NCBI RefSeq assembly: GCF_902459765.1
Contig: NZ_CABPSP010000003.1
Span: 186,001-250,000, forward strand
DNA from: Pandoraea anapnoica
GTDB taxonomy: Bacteria; Pseudomonadota; Gammaproteobacteria; Burkholderiales; Burkholderiaceae
Direction of reading: 5' to 3'
Length of the DNA: 64,000 nt
Positions 17,561 through 27,257 of the stretch are shown here, in pieces. Under the pieces are notes generated by a model. That model saw only the letters and a list, made by a program, of their open reading frames with translations, made no database searches and was not told the DNA's origin. The position numbers and the translations under genes are program-made. Positions within the stretch are counted from its first letter, which is position 1. Every line of letters begins with the position of its first letter.

Positions 17561-18714
17561 CGCGAGGCCCCCGTGGCGGGGATGTCGTTGGGCACATCGT
17601 CCGCCCAGAGCGCTTCCCAGCGCTCGGCAATGGCATCCGCGCGAAAGTCCTGCGCGTGCGCGTAACCGGCTAACCCGAACTGACGGCGCAGCGCGGCGTC
17701 GCCGATTAGTCGACGCAGTGCATCGGCCAATGCCGGAATATCGCCGTCGTCCACGACGAGGCTGTCGACGCCGTCATGCAGCAGGGCGCGCGGTCCGGCG
17801 TCGGCTGCGAAGGCGACGACCGGCAGCGCATACGCCTTGGCTTCGAGCAGTACCAGTCCGAAACTCTCGCGTCGCGATGGCAGGCAGTAGATCGATGCGC
17901 GCGCATAGTGCTGCGCGATGTCGGACACGGCGGGCAGCAACTGGACGGTGTCGCCAACGCCAGTGTTGTGCGCGTGAGCGAGCAGATCGTCACGCAATTC
18001 GCCGTCGCCGACGATATGCACCTGCCAGCCCGGCGCGTCGGCGGCGATACGTGCCCACGCATCGATGAGCCGGTCGAAACCCTTTTCGGGGACGAGACGG
18101 CCGACGGCAAGAATGCACCGCTCGTCGCCGTGCGCAGAGGGCGAGCCGGGCATGGGAATGCCTAGCGGATTGGGCAGCGTGACGAATTGCGCGCGCGCCT
18201 CGGGATGATGCGTCTGCCAGGCGCTGCGGTCTGCATCCGTGAGCACCACGACCGCGTCGTAGCGACGCGCAGCCAGCGCACGCGCCCATCGACGCGCTCG
18301 ACGGCCGAGATCGCTCGCATAGGTGCTGTGCTCCCAGGCGATGCGCCGCACGGGCAAGCCGAGCGTGGCAGGCACGGTGTAGAGGGCGAGCATCGGATCG
18401 ACGTCGATCATCACCTCGATGCCATGCTCGCGAACATAACGCCGCACCTGCCGCACGATGGACAGGTAGTGACGTTTGAACGCCAGGCGTGCGGCGAACA
18501 GCGCGTGATGCGCAACACCGGGTGCGAGCGGGAAGACGGGCGTGTGGCCGCACAGAGACAGCACGTGGACGCGATGCCCGCGTGCAGCCAGCGCGTTGGC
18601 CAGCGTGGCAGTTGCGCGCTCGGCACCGGCGAACGCGGCGAGCGTGCCGGTGAACAGACAGATCGTGCGCGCGCCGGGCGGTAGTTTCATGACATTTGAG
18701 CCGGAAGTCGTCAT
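17557..18714 (-). CDS. Family 4 glycosyltransferase
   Basis: A 385-residue GT-B enzyme. TGTLAAFAGAERATATLANALAARGH is the N-terminal acceptor region. The donor region includes VGRLVPEKGFDRLIDAW and the E-x7-E motif ESFGLVLLEAKAYALPVV. ATG 18714 is four bases after the flippase stop; ATG 18690 is an alternative. It is part of the operon wzx-GT-GT-GT-wecA-wecA. Confidence 0.88.
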   Translation of the reverse strand: MTTSGSNVMKLPPGARTICLFTGTLAAFAGAERATATLANALAARGHRVHVLSLCGHTPVFPLAPGVAHHALFAARLAFKRHYLSIVRQVRRYVREHGIEVMIDVDPMLALYTVPATLGLPVRRIAWEHSTYASDLGRRARRWARALAARRYDAVVVLTDADRSAWQTHHPEARAQFVTLPNPLGIPMPGSPSAHGDERCILAVGRLVPEKGFDRLIDAWARIAADAPGWQVHIVGDGELRDDLLAHAHNTGVGDTVQLLPAVSDIAQHYARASIYCLPSRRESFGLVLLEAKAYALPVVAFAADAGPRALLHDGVDSLVVDDGDIPALADALRRLIGDAALRRQFGLAGYAHAQDFRADAIAERWEALWADDVPNDIPATGASR

Positions 18715-18718
18715 CGTC

Positions 18719-19945
18719 TCAATCCCGCCGAAGCAGCCACACGCCGAGCACCAGCGCCGCAGCGTAACCCGCGCCATAACCCAGTGCCCCGGCGAGCGCG
18801 CCGAGCTGCGGTGCCAGACCTCGCACGACGACGAATGCCACAACGGCCGCACACAGCCATTTCGCGATGACCCAGCGACCAGCGCCGCGACGCACGAGTG
18901 TGAGGTTCAGGGCGGCGTCTGCAAACACCAGAATCCCCATGAGCGCCGAGACGCGCAGGATCTGCGCCGATTCCGCAAACCCAGCGCCGTAAATCAGATG
19001 CACGATCCACGGCGCGAGCACTGCGATCGGAATGGCCAGACTCGCCCCGGCGGCGACCATGAGCCAGACGGCGCGGACTGTGTTACGTCGCGCCGTCAGG
19101 TTGTCCATTGTCTGAAAAATCAATTGGGGGGCGATCGAGTTCGCAATGATCGGTGCGACCAGCACGAAGTTCTCCGTGACCTGCATGGCGGCCGCGTAGG
19201 CCCCCAGTTCGGAGAGAGGAATGATCGGTTTCAGCACGAGCTGGTCGATGCGCTTGAAAAGCATCATCAGCATCAGCCCGCCCCAGAAGGTCGAGCCGCT
19301 TGCCAGCAGGTCGATCAGCAGACGGCGGCTCCAGACGACCGCTGTCTTCGGCGAATGCCGCAGGTAGTAGCGCGCGAGCAGCGCGGCCGCCACGACGGCT
19401 TCGACGGCGTAGACGACCGCGAAAGCCGCCACGTTCGCATGAGTGACGAACAGCACCGCGACCAGCGCGAGCTTCACGAACAGCGCACAGAGGTTGGCCG
19501 TCACACTGGGCCGGTTGAACGTGCGGGCCTGCAGCCAGGCGACCACGATGCCCGACGGCTCACGGAACCACAGCGCCACCCCGAGCCAGAGCGCCACGAC
19601 GACCAGATCCGACTCCGCAAAGCCGACGACGTAAATCGTGAGGATCGTGTAGGCGACGGCGGCTGCCGCCAGCCGCAGCACGAAGGCATGCGCAATGACT
19701 GTACGCTGTTCGTCTTCCGGCTTGCCGACCAGTCGGGGCACCACGACCTCGCTGCCGCACAGCAACGTCAGCGACGCGGCGAGAAACACGAGCGATTGCG
19801 CGTACTGAAACAGGCCGAACTGGGCCGCGCCGAGACTGCGGGCGAGCAGGCCGGAGACGGCAATGCCGCCGGCGATCTGTGCGCCGCGCTCGGTGAGCAT
19901 CCAGAGGATGTTGCGAAAGATGGTCCGATAGGTTCGGTAGGGCAT
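18719..19945 (-). CDS. Polysaccharide flippase, Wzx/MOP superfamily
   Basis: A 408-residue membrane protein with about 12 hydrophobic helices. The N-terminus MPYRTYRTIFRNILWMLTERG and the segments LLARSLGAAQFGLFQYAQSL and GLMLMMLFKRIDQLVLKPII are typical of Wzx-type oligosaccharide flippases. It would move the lipid-linked unit made by the downstream glycosyltransferases to the periplasm. ATG 19945 is used; a longer frame to 20572 runs antisense to the phosphomannomutase and is rejected. It is the first gene of the operon. No dedicated polymerase lies in the cluster. Confidence 0.88.
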   Translation of the reverse strand: MPYRTYRTIFRNILWMLTERGAQIAGGIAVSGLLARSLGAAQFGLFQYAQSLVFLAASLTLLCGSEVVVPRLVGKPEDEQRTVIAHAFVLRLAAAAVAYTILTIYVVGFAESDLVVVALWLGVALWFREPSGIVVAWLQARTFNRPSVTANLCALFVKLALVAVLFVTHANVAAFAVVYAVEAVVAAALLARYYLRHSPKTAVVWSRRLLIDLLASGSTFWGGLMLMMLFKRIDQLVLKPIIPLSELGAYAAAMQVTENFVLVAPIIANSIAPQLIFQTMDNLTARRNTVRAVWLMVAAGASLAIPIAVLAPWIVHLIYGAGFAESAQILRVSALMGILVFADAALNLTLVRRGAGRWVIAKWLCAAVVAFVVVRGLAPQLGALAGALGYGAGYAAALVLGVWLLRRD

Positions 19946-20281
19946 GGGGCGCTCGCGCGTCTCACTCGTTCTCGAGATAAGCAAAACCGGCCTTGTGAGG
20001 CCGGTGCGGTGAACCGAAACTGGGACTGTCGGCGCTTGCCGGTCGGCACGGCTACAGTCGGTAGGGCGAAAGTAGGCGCTGGCTGACAAGGGTTTTGGGA
20101 AATGCCGCAGTGCGGCGAAGTCCCGTATAATTTTAGCGTAATGCAGCCGCTCCCGGCCGGGCTTCCCGCCGGGATTTGCGTTTGTGATGCTGGCGGCCCC
20201 GATGGCTCTTTTTTGGCGCTTGACGGCGATTTTCGCCAACGGCTCAGCTTTCTCCCCCTCGTTTCCGAGAGACTCTTTCCC
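19946..20281. other. Divergent promoter and leader region between wzx and manB
   Basis: This 336-bp gap has no gene. A perfect -10 hexamer TATAAT lies at 20126-20131, without a convincing -35. A transcript from it would carry a leader of about 145 nt before manB, which contains CCCGGC...GCCGGG pairing near 20155-20176 and a T run near 20210. The ribosome-binding site of manB is weak. A regulated leader is possible but not demonstrated. Confidence 0.4.
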
Positions 20282-21679
20282 ATGACGCAAACCACGCAAG
20301 TTTCGCCTGCGATTTTCAAGGCTTACGACATTCGCGGCATCGTCGGCAAGACGCTGGATGCCAACGTCGCGCACCTGATCGGACGCGCTTTCGGCACGGC
20401 GCTGCGTCGCGAAGGTGGCAATGCGGTCGTCGTCGGCCGTGACGGCCGCCTGTCCGGCCCCGAACTGGTCGGCGCACTGTCCGACGGCCTGCGCGCCGCT
20501 GGCGTCGATGTGGTCGATATCGGCGTCGTCGTCACCCCGATGGTGTACTTCGCCACGAACGTGACGCTGCACGGCCGCGTCGTCGACTCAGGCATCATGG
20601 TCACGGGCAGCCACAACCCGCCCGACTACAACGGTTTCAAGATGGTGCTGCGCGGGCGCGCGATCTACGGCGACGCGATTCAGGGTCTCGCCAAGCTGAT
20701 CGAGGCGCAGGACTTCGAAACGGGGCAGGGCACCTATACCGCCGACGAGATCGGCGAGTCGTATCGCGCGCGCATCGTCAACGATGTGCATCTGGCGCGG
20801 CCGATGAAGATCGCCGTGGACTGCGGCAACGGTGTGGCGGGCGCGTACGCCCCGGCGCTGTTCCAGGCGCTCGGCTGCGACGTCATCGAACTGTTCTGCG
20901 ACGTCGACGGCACGTTCCCGAACCATCACCCGGACCCGGCGCATCCTGAGAACCTTCAGGACCTGATCCACACGCTGCAAACGACCGATGCCGAAATCGG
21001 TCTGGCGTTCGATGGCGACGGCGACCGTCTCGGTGTGGTGACCAAGGACGGCCAGATCATTTATCCGGACCGTCAGTTGATGCTCTTCGCCGCCGAAGTG
21101 CTGAGCCGCAATCCGGGCGAGAAGATCATTTACGACGTGAAGTGCACGCGTAATCTCGCGAGCTGGGTGCGCAAGCACGGCGGCGAGCCGCTGATGTGGA
21201 AGACGGGCCACTCGCTGGTCAAGGCCAAGTTGAAGGAAACGGGTGCACCGCTCGCTGGCGAGATGAGCGGCCACGTGTTCTTCAAGGACCGCTGGTACGG
21301 TTTCGACGACGGTCTGTACACCGGTGCGCGCCTGCTCGAAATTCTCTCGAAGTCGGCCGATCCGAGCGCTGTGCTCAACGCGCTGCCGAACTCGATCTCG
21401 ACGCCGGAGCTGCAAATTCCGCTGGCCGAGGGCGAGAACTTCGCGCTGATCGACAAACTGCGCGAGACCGCCAGGTTCGACGGCGCACAGGACATCGTCA
21501 AGATCGACGGTGTGCGCGTCGAGTACCCGGACGGCTTCGGTCTGGCGCGTTCTTCGAACACCACGCCGGTCGTGGTGCTGCGTTTCGAAGCCGACAGCGA
21601 CGCCGCCATCCAGCGTATTCAGGACGACTTCCGCCGCGCGATTCTGGCCGTCAAGCCCGACGCCAAGCTGCCGTTCTGA
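20282..21679 (+). CDS. manB: Phosphomannomutase/phosphoglucomutase (AlgC/ManB type)
   Basis: A 465-residue alpha-D-phosphohexomutase interconverting hexose 6- and 1-phosphates for GDP-mannose or UDP-glucose supply. FKAYDIRGIVG marks domain 1. The phosphoserine loop is VTGSHNPPDYNGFK, the Mg loop is DGDGDRLG, the sugar-binding loop is GEMSGHVFF, and the phosphate-binding RSSNTTPVV closes the protein. ATG 20282 gives the same length as AlgC; the 60-codon in-frame extension upstream is a leader. It is divergent from the polysaccharide operon it probably feeds. Confidence 0.95.
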   Translation: MTQTTQVSPAIFKAYDIRGIVGKTLDANVAHLIGRAFGTALRREGGNAVVVGRDGRLSGPELVGALSDGLRAAGVDVVDIGVVVTPMVYFATNVTLHGRVVDSGIMVTGSHNPPDYNGFKMVLRGRAIYGDAIQGLAKLIEAQDFETGQGTYTADEIGESYRARIVNDVHLARPMKIAVDCGNGVAGAYAPALFQALGCDVIELFCDVDGTFPNHHPDPAHPENLQDLIHTLQTTDAEIGLAFDGDGDRLGVVTKDGQIIYPDRQLMLFAAEVLSRNPGEKIIYDVKCTRNLASWVRKHGGEPLMWKTGHSLVKAKLKETGAPLAGEMSGHVFFKDRWYGFDDGLYTGARLLEILSKSADPSAVLNALPNSISTPELQIPLAEGENFALIDKLRETARFDGAQDIVKIDGVRVEYPDGFGLARSSNTTPVVVLRFEADSDAAIQRIQDDFRRAILAVKPDAKLPF

Positions 21680-21871
21680 AGCTGCTCGGCCGCCTGAATG
21701 GCTACCTGAACGTCGCCGGGCCGTCGATGGACGATGGCCCGGAATGGCCTTGTAAGGCGGTCGTCGCGTAGTTCATGGATGGGCGAGGGCGTCAATCATG
21801 ATTGGCGGGCCGGGACGGGGTAAAATCGCGGTTTTGCTCACGAGGCCCGGCCGAACCGCCGGGGCGTTCGG

Positions 21872-22894
21872 TTGCAGGTTCTGATCGTCAAAGTCTCGTC
21901 GCTCGGCGACGTCGTCCATAACATGCCCGTGGTGCAGGACATCCTGCGCCGGTATCCCGACGCCCAGATCGACTGGGTCGTGGAAGAGGGATTCGTCGAC
22001 CTCGTCAAACTCGTGCGCGGTGTGCGCCGGGTCATTCCGTTTGCCTTGCGCCGCTGGCGCAAGAAGCCGCTCGCGGCACGCACCTGGCAGGAGATCGGTG
22101 CGTTTCGCCGTGCGTTGCGCGAAACCCCCTACGACTACGTCATCGACACGCAGGGTCTGGTCAAGACCGGCTGGATCTCGCGCACCGCACGCGGCGCGGT
22201 CTGGGGGCTGGGCAACCGCACGGAAGGCGCCAGCTACGAATGGCCGGTGCGCTATCTGTATCAGCACATGGTGCGCATCGAGCCGCACACGCACGTGGTG
22301 ACGCGTTCGCGTCTGCTGGTGGCCGAGGCGTTGGGCTTCAAGGTGCCGGGCGAGATCGACTTCGGCATCGCCACCGAGCGGGCCGATCACAGCCTGTGCC
22401 CGGACCGTCCGTATGCAGTGTTCGTGCATGCGACCTCGCGAGACGACAAGACCTGGCCGGAAGACGACTGGGTCGCGCTGGGCCGCGATCTCGCTTCGCA
22501 GGGATTCCTCATCGTCCTACCGTGGGGCAGCGCTGCCGAGCGTGAGGTGTCGTTGCGTCTGGCCGCCGCGCTGGGCGAGGACGCCTGGGTGCCGCCGAAG
22601 ATGAACCTGTCGCAGGTCGTCGGCCTGATCGATCGCGGAGCGATGACCGTGGGCGTGGACACCGGGTTGGTACATATCGCCGCAGCGCTGAACCGTCCGA
22701 CCATCGAGCTATACAATTTCAGCACCGCGTGGCGCACCGGCGGGTTCTGGTCGCCGCGCATCGTCAATCTCGGCGACGCCGAACACAAGCCGACGCTCGC
22801 GCAGGTGCGCGATGCCGTGCATGCGCTGGCACCGGCGCTGGCTTCGTCGCCTGCGGCTGTGCCGAGCGGCACTGCCGCGTCTGAGGAGGACTGA
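21872..22894 (+). CDS. waaC: Lipopolysaccharide heptosyltransferase I
   Basis: Adds the first L,D-heptose to Kdo of the LPS inner core. The 340-residue GT9 protein begins (TTG start) LQVLIVKVSSLGDVVHNMPVV and has DYVIDTQGLVKTGW, HATSRDDKTWPEDDW and GVDTGLVHIAAALNRP. The last is the GT9 ADP-heptose-binding region. A -10-like TAAAAT lies about 50 bp upstream. Six bases separate it from the Kdo hydroxylase gene, so the three core genes form an operon. Confidence 0.93.
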   Translation: MQVLIVKVSSLGDVVHNMPVVQDILRRYPDAQIDWVVEEGFVDLVKLVRGVRRVIPFALRRWRKKPLAARTWQEIGAFRRALRETPYDYVIDTQGLVKTGWISRTARGAVWGLGNRTEGASYEWPVRYLYQHMVRIEPHTHVVTRSRLLVAEALGFKVPGEIDFGIATERADHSLCPDRPYAVFVHATSRDDKTWPEDDWVALGRDLASQGFLIVLPWGSAAEREVSLRLAAALGEDAWVPPKMNLSQVVGLIDRGAMTVGVDTGLVHIAAALNRPTIELYNFSTAWRTGGFWSPRIVNLGDAEHKPTLAQVRDAVHALAPALASSPAAVPSGTAASEED

Positions 22895-22899
22895 ATCGC

Positions 22900-23823
22900 A
22901 TGAATCAAAACACCCAAGCTAACGACACCGGCGAATCGGGCGAGAGCGGCCAGATCGTCACCGTAGCCTCGGGCGACTGGCAGGGCGGTCAGTTGCCGGT
23001 CGCGCGAGAGACGCTGGTCGCCGACGTCGAAGCTGGCAAGGTGCTGTACTTCCCGCATCTGGCCTTCGCCATCGATGCCGCCGAGCAAGCGTTGCTCGAT
23101 CCGAAGATCGCCGACCCGAAGCGCAAGAACATCAGCCTCGACCCGAAGACCGGCGTGCTCGTGGGCGTCGCCGCCGACGACGCTACGCAGCGTGCCGTTC
23201 ATGCACTGGTCAAGCGCTACTACACACAGGCGTGCAGCCTGATCGACGGCCTGATGCCGGAGTATCGCGGCAAGCTGCGCGCTGCACCGACGAGCCTGCG
23301 GCTGCATCAGGTGGAGACGCGTCAAACCTCATGGCGCAAGGACGACAGCCGTCTGCACGTCGACGCCTTCCCGTCGCGCCCGAACTACGGCGAGCGAATT
23401 CTGCGCGTGTTCACCAATATCAACCCAGCCGGTCAGCCGCGTGTGTGGCGCGTGGGCGAGCCATTTGAGGACGTGGCGAAGCGCTTCCTGCCGAAGGTGC
23501 CGACACAGTGGCCCGGCTCGGCGTGGCTGCAAAACGCCGTGGGCATCACCAAGCGCCCGCGCAGCGGCTATGACCACATCATGTTGCATCTGCACGATGG
23601 CATGAAGGCCGATATGGGGTATCAGCACGACGTGGACCAGCAGACCATGCCGTTCCCGCCGGGCAGCGTCTGGATCTGCTTCTCGGATCAGACGTCGCAC
23701 GCCGTGATGTCCGGCCAGTTCATGATGGAACAAACCTTCTTCCTGCCCGCCGACGCGATGGTGCACCCCGAGTGCTCGCCGCTGGCGGTATTGCAACGTC
23801 TTACGCATCGCGCGCTGATCTGA
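22900..23823 (+). CDS. kdoO: Kdo 3-hydroxylase, Fe(II)/2-oxoglutarate-dependent
   Basis: A 307-residue protein of the KdoO family, which converts the outer Kdo of the LPS core to Ko (D-glycero-D-talo-oct-2-ulosonic acid) in Burkholderia and Yersinia. The iron ligands fit HVDAFPSRP (HxD) and the distal His in SHAVMSGQF; the 2-oxoglutarate Arg may be in GERILRVF. It lies between waaC and waaA, and its stop abuts the waaA start, which supports a core-modifying role at the membrane. Confidence 0.87.
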   Translation: MNQNTQANDTGESGESGQIVTVASGDWQGGQLPVARETLVADVEAGKVLYFPHLAFAIDAAEQALLDPKIADPKRKNISLDPKTGVLVGVAADDATQRAVHALVKRYYTQACSLIDGLMPEYRGKLRAAPTSLRLHQVETRQTSWRKDDSRLHVDAFPSRPNYGERILRVFTNINPAGQPRVWRVGEPFEDVAKRFLPKVPTQWPGSAWLQNAVGITKRPRSGYDHIMLHLHDGMKADMGYQHDVDQQTMPFPPGSVWICFSDQTSHAVMSGQFMMEQTFFLPADAMVHPECSPLAVLQRLTHRALI

Positions 23824-25134
23824 ATGTTGCTGCGTCTCGTCTATCGCGCGCTCTGGTGGATCGTCGCACCGCTGGCGGTGGTTCGCCTTTGGTGGCGGGG
23901 CCGGTTCGAGCCGGGCTATCGCCGCCATATCGGCGAGCGTTTCGGCTTCTACAGCACGCCGCCGTACACCGGCCGTCCGCTGATCTGGGTGCATGCGGTC
24001 TCCGTCGGGGAGACGCGCGCCGCGCAGCCGCTTATCGATGCGCTGCTGGAGCGCTATGCGTCGCACGGCATCTTGCTCACGCACATGACGCCGACGGGGC
24101 GCGCCACGGGCGAAAGCCTGTTCGGCGATCGCGTGGTGCGGTGTTATCTGCCGTACGACATGGTCGGTCCGATCCGGCGCTTCCTGAAGCACTGGCGGCC
24201 GAGCGTCGGCATGGTGATGGAGACGGAAGTCTGGCCGAACCTGATCTTCACCTGCCGCGAAGACGGTGTGCCGCTGGTGCTGACCAACGCGCGCATGTCG
24301 GCGCGCTCGTTCCGTCGTGCGGCGCGCTTCGGCGATGCGGCCAAACCCGTCTACGGTGGATTCAGTCATGTGCTGGCGCAAAGCGATGCCGACGCTGAGC
24401 GTCTGCGCATGCTAGGGGCCAGCGATGTCGACGTGATGGGCAACCTCAAGTTCGACATGACGCCACCGCCTGCGCTGCTGGCGCTGGGCGCTCGCTGGCG
24501 CGAGCGCTTCGGCGACCGTAAGGTGTGGCTGGCGGCGAGTACGCGCGACGGCGAGGAGGCACAGGTGCTTCAGGCGCGTGCGATGCTCGCGTCCGCCTCC
24601 GACGTGGGACGTCGCTCGCTGCTGGTGCTGGTGCCGCGTCACCCGCAACGTTTCGACGAAGTGGCGGCGATGCTCGAAAAGGTCCGCCTGAATTATGTGC
24701 GTCGCAGTGCATGGCCGGACGACGACACGCCGCTGCCCGCTGACGTCGACGTCGTGCTCGGCGATTCGATGGGCGAGATGGCCGCTTACTTCTCGGCAGT
24801 CGACGTCGCGTTTATCGGCGGCAGTCTGTTGCCGCTGGGCGGCCAGAATCTGATCGAAGCGTGTGCAGCGGGTACGCCCGTGGTGTTCGGGCCCCACATG
24901 TTCAACTTCACGCAGGCCAGCGAAAACGCGCTGGCAGCAGGCGCGGCGCGGCGTGTGAGCGATGCCGGTGAGCTGGCGTCGACGCTGGCCGACCTACTGA
25001 TCAACAACGACAAGCGGCTGGCGATGCGCACGGCGGCGTTGCTGTTCGCGAAGCAGCATCAGGGCGCGACTGCCCGCACCGTCACTGCGTTGGGACGCTG
25101 GCTCGATACCGGGTTCGTTGCACCGCAGGAGTGA
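23824..25134 (+). CDS. waaA: 3-deoxy-D-manno-octulosonic acid (Kdo) transferase
   Basis: Transfers Kdo from CMP-Kdo to lipid IVA. The 436-residue GT30 protein has an N-terminal membrane anchor (LVYRALWWIVAPLAVVRL), WVHAVSVGETRAAQPLI with the catalytic Glu, METEVWPNL, TNARMSARSF, and the C-terminal GGSLLPLGGQNLIEACAAG. It starts directly after the kdoO stop (TGAATG). A terminator follows. Confidence 0.95.
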   Translation: MLLRLVYRALWWIVAPLAVVRLWWRGRFEPGYRRHIGERFGFYSTPPYTGRPLIWVHAVSVGETRAAQPLIDALLERYASHGILLTHMTPTGRATGESLFGDRVVRCYLPYDMVGPIRRFLKHWRPSVGMVMETEVWPNLIFTCREDGVPLVLTNARMSARSFRRAARFGDAAKPVYGGFSHVLAQSDADAERLRMLGASDVDVMGNLKFDMTPPPALLALGARWRERFGDRKVWLAASTRDGEEAQVLQARAMLASASDVGRRSLLVLVPRHPQRFDEVAAMLEKVRLNYVRRSAWPDDDTPLPADVDVVLGDSMGEMAAYFSAVDVAFIGGSLLPLGGQNLIEACAAGTPVVFGPHMFNFTQASENALAAGAARRVSDAGELASTLADLLINNDKRLAMRTAALLFAKQHQGATARTVTALGRWLDTGFVAPQE

Positions 25135-25171
25135 ATCGATAAGACGTCACAGCACTGGCGTCCGAAAGCAA

Positions 25172-25207
25172 AAAGCCTCGCATGCCAGAACGGTTATGCG
25201 AGGCTTT
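25172..25207. terminator. Bidirectional terminator between waaA and the tolC-like gene
   Basis: AAAGCCTCGCAT (25172-25183) pairs perfectly with ATGCGAGGCTTT (25196-25207). It lies between convergent genes. Confidence 0.92.
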
Positions 25208-25227
25208 CTGTTTTGATGCTGACGAGG

Positions 25228-26778
25228 TCAGCGACGCAGGGGCGCTGTCGTCCCCGGTCGCACACCGCGCGCCGGAAGACCCGTGCCTGCGTTTGCCGGG
25301 GTCGCTTCGCGGGCGCCGGCCATGGCGGCGGAGGCGTCCGGATTCTCGGTCAGCAACGCGTTGAGCAATTGCAAGTCCGTATCGACGAGCGTGGCGGCGC
25401 TGGCCTTCAGCTGGAGGCTGGAGAGCAGCGTGCTGTAGCGTGCCTTGGCGAGATCGCGCCGCGTGGTGAAGAGCTTGTCTTCGGCGTTGAGCACGTCGGC
25501 GTTGATACGAATGCCGACCTGATAGCCGAGCTTGTTCGACGCGACCGACGACTGCGCCGATTGCTCGGCCGCTTCGAGCGCCTTGACCTGCGCCAGTCCG
25601 CTCGACACGCCAAGGTACGACGTGCGCGCGCTCAGCACGGCCAGACGTCGTGCATCGTCCAGATCGTTCTGCGCCTTGTCTTCGAGCGCCAGCGTCTGAC
25701 GCATCTTGCTCTGCACCGACCCCCCCGAGAAGATCGGAATGCTGATCTGAATGCCGATCTGCCCCGCCGAACTCGGCCCCGTGCCCTGACTCGACGGACT
25801 GGACATCGCGGACGACAACAAGCTGTTAGCGTTGCCGACGTTCGAATGCGCACCGGCCGCCACCAGATCGACGGACGGCATATAACCCGACTTCGCCTTC
25901 GACGTTTCGCGTCGCGCGATTTCCAGCGTGAGCGATTGCAATTGCACGCCGTAGTTGGCCTGCTCTGCTTGCGTGACCCAGTCGGCGACATTGTTCGGCT
26001 CGGGCGACGGCAGCGTCGAGCCGGCGCGCAGCGTAGCTAGCGAGCCGACGGGATGGCCGACGATGCGCGCGAACGCGGCACGGCGCACGTCGAGCGTGTT
26101 CTGTGCAGCGATTTCCTGAGCGGTGGCCTGATCGAAGCTGGCTTGGGCTTCGTTGGCGTCGACGATGGTCGCGTTGCCGACTTCGAAGTTGCGTTTGGCC
26201 GACGCGAGCTGTTCCGCGATGGCCTGCTTGTGCGTGCCTGCGAGGGCGAGATCGTCCTGTGCGGCGAGCACATCGAAGTAGGTCGTCGCCACGCGCAGGA
26301 TCAGATCCTGCTGCGCCTGCGCGAATGCGGCTTCGGCGCTCGCGACCGTCAGCTTGCCCTGCTGGTACGACTGCCAGCTATCCCAATGGAAGATGGGCTG
26401 CGTCAGTGCAAGGCTGTAGCCGCTGCTGCCGAAAGTGTTCGAGATGTTCCCGGAGCCGTAGTGCGTGTTGACGGCCCCGTAGCGCGCTGTGACCTGCGGC
26501 AAAAGTGCGGCGCGGGCTTGCGGCAACGCCTCGATGTTCGCGAGGTACGACGAGCGTGCGCTGGCGATGAGCGCGTCGCGGCCCTGGGCTTCGCTGTAGA
26601 GCTGGAGCAGGTCGGTCGCGCTCGCGGGGGCCGAGTGCCCAATGAGCGCAGCGAGCGTCGTCGCGATGGCGAGGACGCTCGCAGAGCGGGCATTGAGGAT
26701 GCTACGAGTGTTACGGGTATGGCGGGCGGACGCACGCCTATCCGCGCGCAGCCGCGCGGCAAACCTCGGGGGGCGCAT
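25228..26778 (-). CDS. tolC: TolC family outer-membrane efflux protein
   Basis: A 516-residue outer-membrane channel protein with two OEP repeats. A long basic n-region precedes the signal peptide, which ends near SAPASA. ATDLLQLYSEAQGRDALIASA starts the mature protein. ALTQPIFHWDSW and the matching second-repeat segment ISIPIFSGG mark the strand regions, and both helical hairpins with conserved Asn/Ala patterns are visible. It would pair with inner-membrane exporters encoded elsewhere. It starts nine bases after the rhodanese gene, in an operon pcm-rhodanese-tolC. Confidence 0.93.
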   Translation of the reverse strand: MRPPRFAARLRADRRASARHTRNTRSILNARSASVLAIATTLAALIGHSAPASATDLLQLYSEAQGRDALIASARSSYLANIEALPQARAALLPQVTARYGAVNTHYGSGNISNTFGSSGYSLALTQPIFHWDSWQSYQQGKLTVASAEAAFAQAQQDLILRVATTYFDVLAAQDDLALAGTHKQAIAEQLASAKRNFEVGNATIVDANEAQASFDQATAQEIAAQNTLDVRRAAFARIVGHPVGSLATLRAGSTLPSPEPNNVADWVTQAEQANYGVQLQSLTLEIARRETSKAKSGYMPSVDLVAAGAHSNVGNANSLLSSAMSSPSSQGTGPSSAGQIGIQISIPIFSGGSVQSKMRQTLALEDKAQNDLDDARRLAVLSARTSYLGVSSGLAQVKALEAAEQSAQSSVASNKLGYQVGIRINADVLNAEDKLFTTRRDLAKARYSTLLSSLQLKASAATLVDTDLQLLNALLTENPDASAAMAGAREATPANAGTGLPARGVRPGTTAPLRR

Positions 26779-26787
26779 GGCCCTGAC

Positions 26788-27111
26788 TCAGTAAGTCGGC
26801 ATCGACGGATCGACCTGGCGTGCCCAGGCATCGATTCCGCCGTCCAGATTGAACATCTGGGTAAAACCTTGTTGTTCCAGGAACATGGCGGCGCGGGCGC
26901 TGCGCATGCCGTGGTGACAAATGCACACGATGGGCGCATCGGCGTCGAGTTCGCCCTGACGCGCAGGCACGTCGCCGAGCGGCACGTTCTTGCTCTGGGC
27001 GATGTGGCAGGTCTGCACTTCCCAGTCCTCACGCACGTCGAGGAGCGTGGGTTGGCTGCGGTCCCCGTCCGCGAGCCACTGGGCCAATTGCGCCGGTGTA
27101 ATGTTTTGCAT
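26788..27111 (-). CDS. Single-domain rhodanese-like protein (GlpE type)
   Basis: A 107-residue rhodanese domain: TLLDVREDWEVQ, then the active-site loop CHHGMRS with Cys65 as the sulfur-accepting residue, then LDGGIDAWARQVDP. The Cys is present, so sulfur transfer is plausible. The six-residue loop fits thiosulfate/single-domain sulfurtransferases rather than Cdc25-like proteins. The substrate is unknown. It lies between pcm and tolC. Confidence 0.92.
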   Translation of the reverse strand: MQNITPAQLAQWLADGDRSQPTLLDVREDWEVQTCHIAQSKNVPLGDVPARQGELDADAPIVCICHHGMRSARAAMFLEQQGFTQMFNLDGGIDAWARQVDPSMPTY

Positions 27112-27257
27112 GATGTTCTACGTGTGTCGAATCGATGGCGTCCGGTTCTCGTCAGGCCACGCGTTCGTCCCCAAACGAACGTGCATGGAACCGGTCCGCT
27201 CACGGCTTCAGGGGGGCGCCGTTCGCCATCGAAAGGCGCGTCCCCGGCAGCCGGGCT

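Noticed and set aside
18719-20572. 617-residue form of the flippase starting at 20572
   Set aside because: The extra 209 codons run antisense to the phosphomannomutase and through its promoter, and lack flippase similarity; the start at 19945 fits the family.
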